Assembly (NCBI RefSeq): GCF_003355155.1 | Contig: NZ_CP031320.1 | Location: 1,970,369-2,034,368, forward strand | DNA from: Streptomyces armeniacus | Lineage (GTDB): Bacteria > Actinomycetota > Actinomycetes > Streptomycetales > Streptomycetaceae | Direction of reading: 5' to 3' | DNA: 64,000 nucleotides | Part shown: positions 61,835 to 64,000 of the stretch, piece by piece | Position numbering within the stretch: the stretch's first letter is position 1 | Layout: the number at the start of each line of letters is the position of its first letter | Notes under the pieces: model-generated | The model's database searches: none | Told to the model about the DNA's origin: nothing | The model's input: only the letters and a program-made list of their open reading frames with translations | Translations under genes and position numbers: made by a program

Positions 61835-61910
61835 CGGGGCGGTTCCTTCCGGTGATCGGTGCGGAGGAACGGCCGCCGTGCCCTGCCCGGAAAAAGCTGT
61901 CCGGACACAC

Positions 61911-61937
61911 CGAAGGCCGCCCCTCGGGCGGCCTTCG
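61911..61937 (-). terminator. trp attenuator hairpin
   Basis: CGAAGGCCGCCC and its exact inverse form a 12-bp stem with a 3-base loop between the leader peptide and the anthranilate synthase. On the minus strand TTTTT follows 15 bases later. It should form when ribosomes read the Trp codons freely, ending transcription. Confidence 0.75.
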
Positions 61938-61959
61938 CGTCAGTGCGGGATGCGCGCAG

Positions 61960-62016
61960 TCAGTGGGCCGCCGGATGAGCCGGCCACCACCAGTTACGGG
62001 TCGTCTGCGCGAACAT
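61960..62016 (-). CDS. trpL: trp operon leader peptide
   Basis: 18 residues, MFAQTTRNWWWPAHPAAH. Three consecutive Trp codons (plus-strand 61984-61992) are the tryptophan sensor. Stalling here when Trp is scarce would prevent the hairpin at 61911-61937 and allow transcription of the anthranilate synthase. A TAGGGT -10-like element lies 7 bases before the ATG, so the transcript probably starts at or near the ATG and is leaderless. The sequence closely resembles leader peptides seen before anthranilate synthase genes in other Streptomyces. Confidence 0.88.
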   Translation of the reverse strand: MFAQTTRNWWWPAHPAAH

Positions 62017-62076
62017 GTCCCGCACCCTACCCGAACCCGCCGGACAGCGCGGGGCCCGCGTGGGCAGTCCTCGCCG

Positions 62077-63219
62077 CTACAGCAGCTCCTTCAGCCGTTC
62101 CGCCAGCAGGTCCCAGCGCCACTTCTCCTCGACCCAGGCACGCCCCCGCGCCCCCATGCGGTGCCGCAGCTCCGGGTCGCGGAGCAGCGTGATCACGCGG
62201 TCGGCGGCGTCGCCAGGCGAGCCGCCCCGTACGACCCAGCCCGTCTCGCCGTCCAGGACGGCGTCCGGCGCTCCGCCGGAGTCGCCCGCGACGACGGGCA
62301 GCCCGGTGGCGGACGCCTCCAGATAGACGATGCCGAGGCCCTCGACGTCCAGGCCGCCCCTGCGGGTGCGGCACGGCATCGCGAACACGTCGCCAGCGCC
62401 GTGGTGCGCGGGCAGCTCCTCCCAGGGCACGGGCCCGGTGAAGCGCACGGCGTCGGAGACGCCCGTCGCGACCGCCAGCTTCTCCAGGCCGGCGCGGTAC
62501 GGACCGCCGCCGACGATCAGCAGCACCGCGTCGGGCACCGCGTCGAGGATCCGCGGCATCGCCTCGATCAGCGTGTCCTGCCCCTTGCGCGGCACCAGCC
62601 GGGACACGCAGACCACCACGGGCCGGTCCCGCAACCCCAGCCGCTCCCGTACGGCGTCGCCGCCGGAGCCGGGGTGGAACGTCTTCTCGTCGACACCCGG
62701 CGGGAGTTGGACCATCCGCGCGGCGGCGTCGTCGCTGAGCGCGTCCACGATGCGGCTGCGGGTGTACTCCCCGAGGTACGTCACGGTGTCCGTGCCCTCG
62801 CCGATCCGCCGCAGCAGCTGCCGGGACGCGGGCAGCTGCGCCCAGCCCGCCTCGTGCCCGTGCGACGTCGCCACCAGCCGTTCCGCGCCGGCCCTGCGCA
62901 GCGCCGGTGCCATCAGCCCGAGCGGCGCCGCAGCCCCGAACCACACCGCGCCGCACCCGTGCTCCCGCAGCAGCCCGGCGGCGCGCCGGGTGACGCGGGG
63001 CGTGGGCAGCAGCATCGTCGCGGGGTCCCGTACGACCGGGAACGGCTGCTCCGCGTCGAACCGCGCGGTGGCCGCGCGGCCCTCCCGGGTGCGCTTCCAG
63101 GTGGACGCGTAGACGACCACGCGCGCCGGGTCGAGCCGCAGCGCCATGCTGTGCAGGAAGGCCTGGATGCCGCCGGGGCGGGGCGGGAAGTCGTTCGTGA
63201 CGATCAGGGTCTTGTGCAT
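62077..63219 (-). CDS. GT4 glycosyltransferase, phosphatidylinositol-mannosyltransferase (PimB')-like
   Basis: 380 residues, GT-B fold. N-terminal LIVTNDFPPRPGGIQAFLHS has the acceptor-loop GG, VVCVSRLVPRKGQDTLIEAMP near residue 215 is the nucleotide-sugar motif with Arg and Lys, and GLDVEGLGIVYLEASATGLPV near 295 is the ExxxxxxxE-type donor motif. The closest well-known family member is mycobacterial PimB', which adds mannose from GDP-mannose to phosphatidylinositol mannoside at the inner membrane. A GT87-type gene (the PimE family) starts divergently beside it, which supports a role in mannolipid synthesis. Confidence 0.85.
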   Translation of the reverse strand: MHKTLIVTNDFPPRPGGIQAFLHSMALRLDPARVVVYASTWKRTREGRAATARFDAEQPFPVVRDPATMLLPTPRVTRRAAGLLREHGCGAVWFGAAAPLGLMAPALRRAGAERLVATSHGHEAGWAQLPASRQLLRRIGEGTDTVTYLGEYTRSRIVDALSDDAAARMVQLPPGVDEKTFHPGSGGDAVRERLGLRDRPVVVCVSRLVPRKGQDTLIEAMPRILDAVPDAVLLIVGGGPYRAGLEKLAVATGVSDAVRFTGPVPWEELPAHHGAGDVFAMPCRTRRGGLDVEGLGIVYLEASATGLPVVAGDSGGAPDAVLDGETGWVVRGGSPGDAADRVITLLRDPELRHRMGARGRAWVEEKWRWDLLAERLKELL

Positions 63220-63278
63220 CGCGGACGACAGTACCGGGCGGCTCCTGCGCTACTGGCCCGGGCTGTAATGTCGTTGAC

Positions 63279-64000
63279 ATGCGCCTTCCCGTCGCCGTCT
63301 GGCTAGCGACCCGGACCGTGCTCCTGCTGTACGTGTTCAAGGTGCTCACCCTGCCCGGGCCCGACGTCACGTCCGACGTGTCGCTCATCTACCAGCGCTG
63401 GTTCGACGTGCTGCGCACCGGCAGCTTCCCGCTGGACGACGTGACGTGGCAGTACCCGCCCGCCGCCGCGCTGGCCGTCCTGTCGCCCGGCGCGCTGTGG
63501 TTCCTCGGCTACGCCTCCGCGTTCTACGTCCTGATGTGCGCCGCCGACGCGGCCGCCTTCGCGCTGCTGCTGCGCGCCGGGCGGCGCCCCGGCAGCCGCA
63601 TGGCGGGCGCCTGGTGCTGGGTGGCGGGTGTGCCGCTGCTCGGCCCGACCGCGTACGCGCGCTACGACCTGGTGGTCACCGCCGTCGCCGTCGCGGCCCT
63701 GCTGGCGCTGGCCCGGCGGCCCCGTACGGCGGCGGCGCTGGCGGCGTTCGGGGCGATGCTGAAGGTGTGGCCCGCGCTGCTGCTGGTCGGCGTGCGGCGC
63801 GGCCGGACCGCCCGTACGGTCTGGCTGACCGCGTTCGGCACGGCCGCGCTGATCACGGCGCTGTTCACGGCGGCGATGCCGGGCGCGCTGGACTTCCTGA
63901 CCGCCCAGCGGGACCGCGGGACCGAGGTGGAGTCGCTGGGCTCGCTCGTCTTCCACGTGGCACGGCACCACGGCTGGGAGGGGCAGGTGCTGCTCAACTA
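63279..64000 (+). CDS. GT87 (DUF2029) polyprenol-phosphate mannosyltransferase, 5' part
   Basis: The first 240 residues of a multi-membrane protein; the gene runs off the window. N-terminal VAVWLATRTVLLLYVFKVLT is a membrane helix, followed by an extracellular loop SLIYQRWFDVLRTGSFPLDDVTWQYPPAA with the acidic residue and WQYPP typical of GT-C/GT87 enzymes such as PimE. KVWPALLLVG is another family stretch. It probably transfers mannose from a polyprenyl carrier outside the membrane. TAATGT ends 8 bases before ATG 63279 and no ribosome site is present, so the transcript may be leaderless. Confidence 0.85.
   Translation, partial: MRLPVAVWLATRTVLLLYVFKVLTLPGPDVTSDVSLIYQRWFDVLRTGSFPLDDVTWQYPPAAALAVLSPGALWFLGYASAFYVLMCAADAAAFALLLRAGRRPGSRMAGAWCWVAGVPLLGPTAYARYDLVVTAVAVAALLALARRPRTAAALAAFGAMLKVWPALLLVGVRRGRTARTVWLTAFGTAALITALFTAAMPGALDFLTAQRDRGTEVESLGSLVFHVARHHGWEGQVLLN

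Overview
The window looks like chromosomal DNA of a Streptomyces or very close relative. It is very GC-rich, genes have G/C-biased third positions, GTG/ATG starts with 4-base stop/start overlaps are common, and it carries the short Streptomyces intergenic repeat built on GTCCGGCGTTTGAGGAC. Gene content agrees: crtEIBV/crtYTU carotenoid genes, a LAETG sortase substrate, a chitin-active LPMO under dre-like repeats, and a trp leader peptide with three Trp codons. No tRNA, rRNA, CRISPR array or intact insertion sequence was seen.

Layout. 1-9.0 kb: a sugar or polyol operon (GatD-like dehydrogenase end, FGGY kinase, SorC regulator, RbsA/RbsC-type ABC transporter, DeoC, an active aldehyde dehydrogenase and a short catalytically empty partner). 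9.2-12.9 kb: CPBP membrane protein, two-component pair, lipoprotein hydrolase. 12.9-13.9 kb: repeats and a recombination scar joining an amidase 3' end to a headless TetR gene. 13.9-17.7 kb: VWA/MoxR pair and a VOC protein. 17.7-26.8 kb: the most distinctive module, a 2-hydroxyisobutyryl-CoA mutase system (both mutase subunits, acyl-CoA ligase, MeaB-type GTPase, lactate-permease-type transporter, adenosyltransferase-like protein) divergent from a GntR/FadR regulator and an enoyl-CoA-hydratase-superfamily enzyme, with a FadR-type operator between them. 27.5-35.8 kb: two convergent carotenoid operons (isorenieratene type), then a Dps gene. 36.7-45.1 kb: an alpha-mannoside operon (CUT1 ABC transporter, GH38 mannosidase, mannose-6-phosphate isomerase-like protein) with LacI-type operators. 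45.1-48.6 kb: MerR, SulP transporter, Crp/Fnr protein with an unusual membrane N-terminus. 48.7-51.8 kb: an SRPBCC, Tes-like radical SAM and methyltransferase operon. 52.1-55.3 kb: an amidase among decayed genes. 55.5-58.6 kb: Fpg glycosylase, small proteins, Excalibur surface protein, LPMO. 58.8-60.3 kb: broken genes and a stretch that reads as Illumina Nextera adapter. 60.3-64 kb: fused anthranilate synthase with trp attenuator, GT4 glycosyltransferase, start of a GT87 mannosyltransferase.

How parts work together. In the mutase module a 2-hydroxy acid would be imported, activated to its CoA ester, and isomerised by the B12 enzyme to 3-hydroxybutyryl-CoA, with MeaB and the adenosyltransferase-like protein looking after the cofactor. 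All three HCM-diagnostic residues (Ile106, Asp133, Gln224) are present with the right spacing.

Caution. The stretch 60185-60260 matches the Nextera P5 adapter, index and mosaic end. The apparent truncation of the anthranilate synthase is therefore best read as an assembly artefact, and the order of genes across about 58.8-60.3 kb should not be trusted without raw reads.
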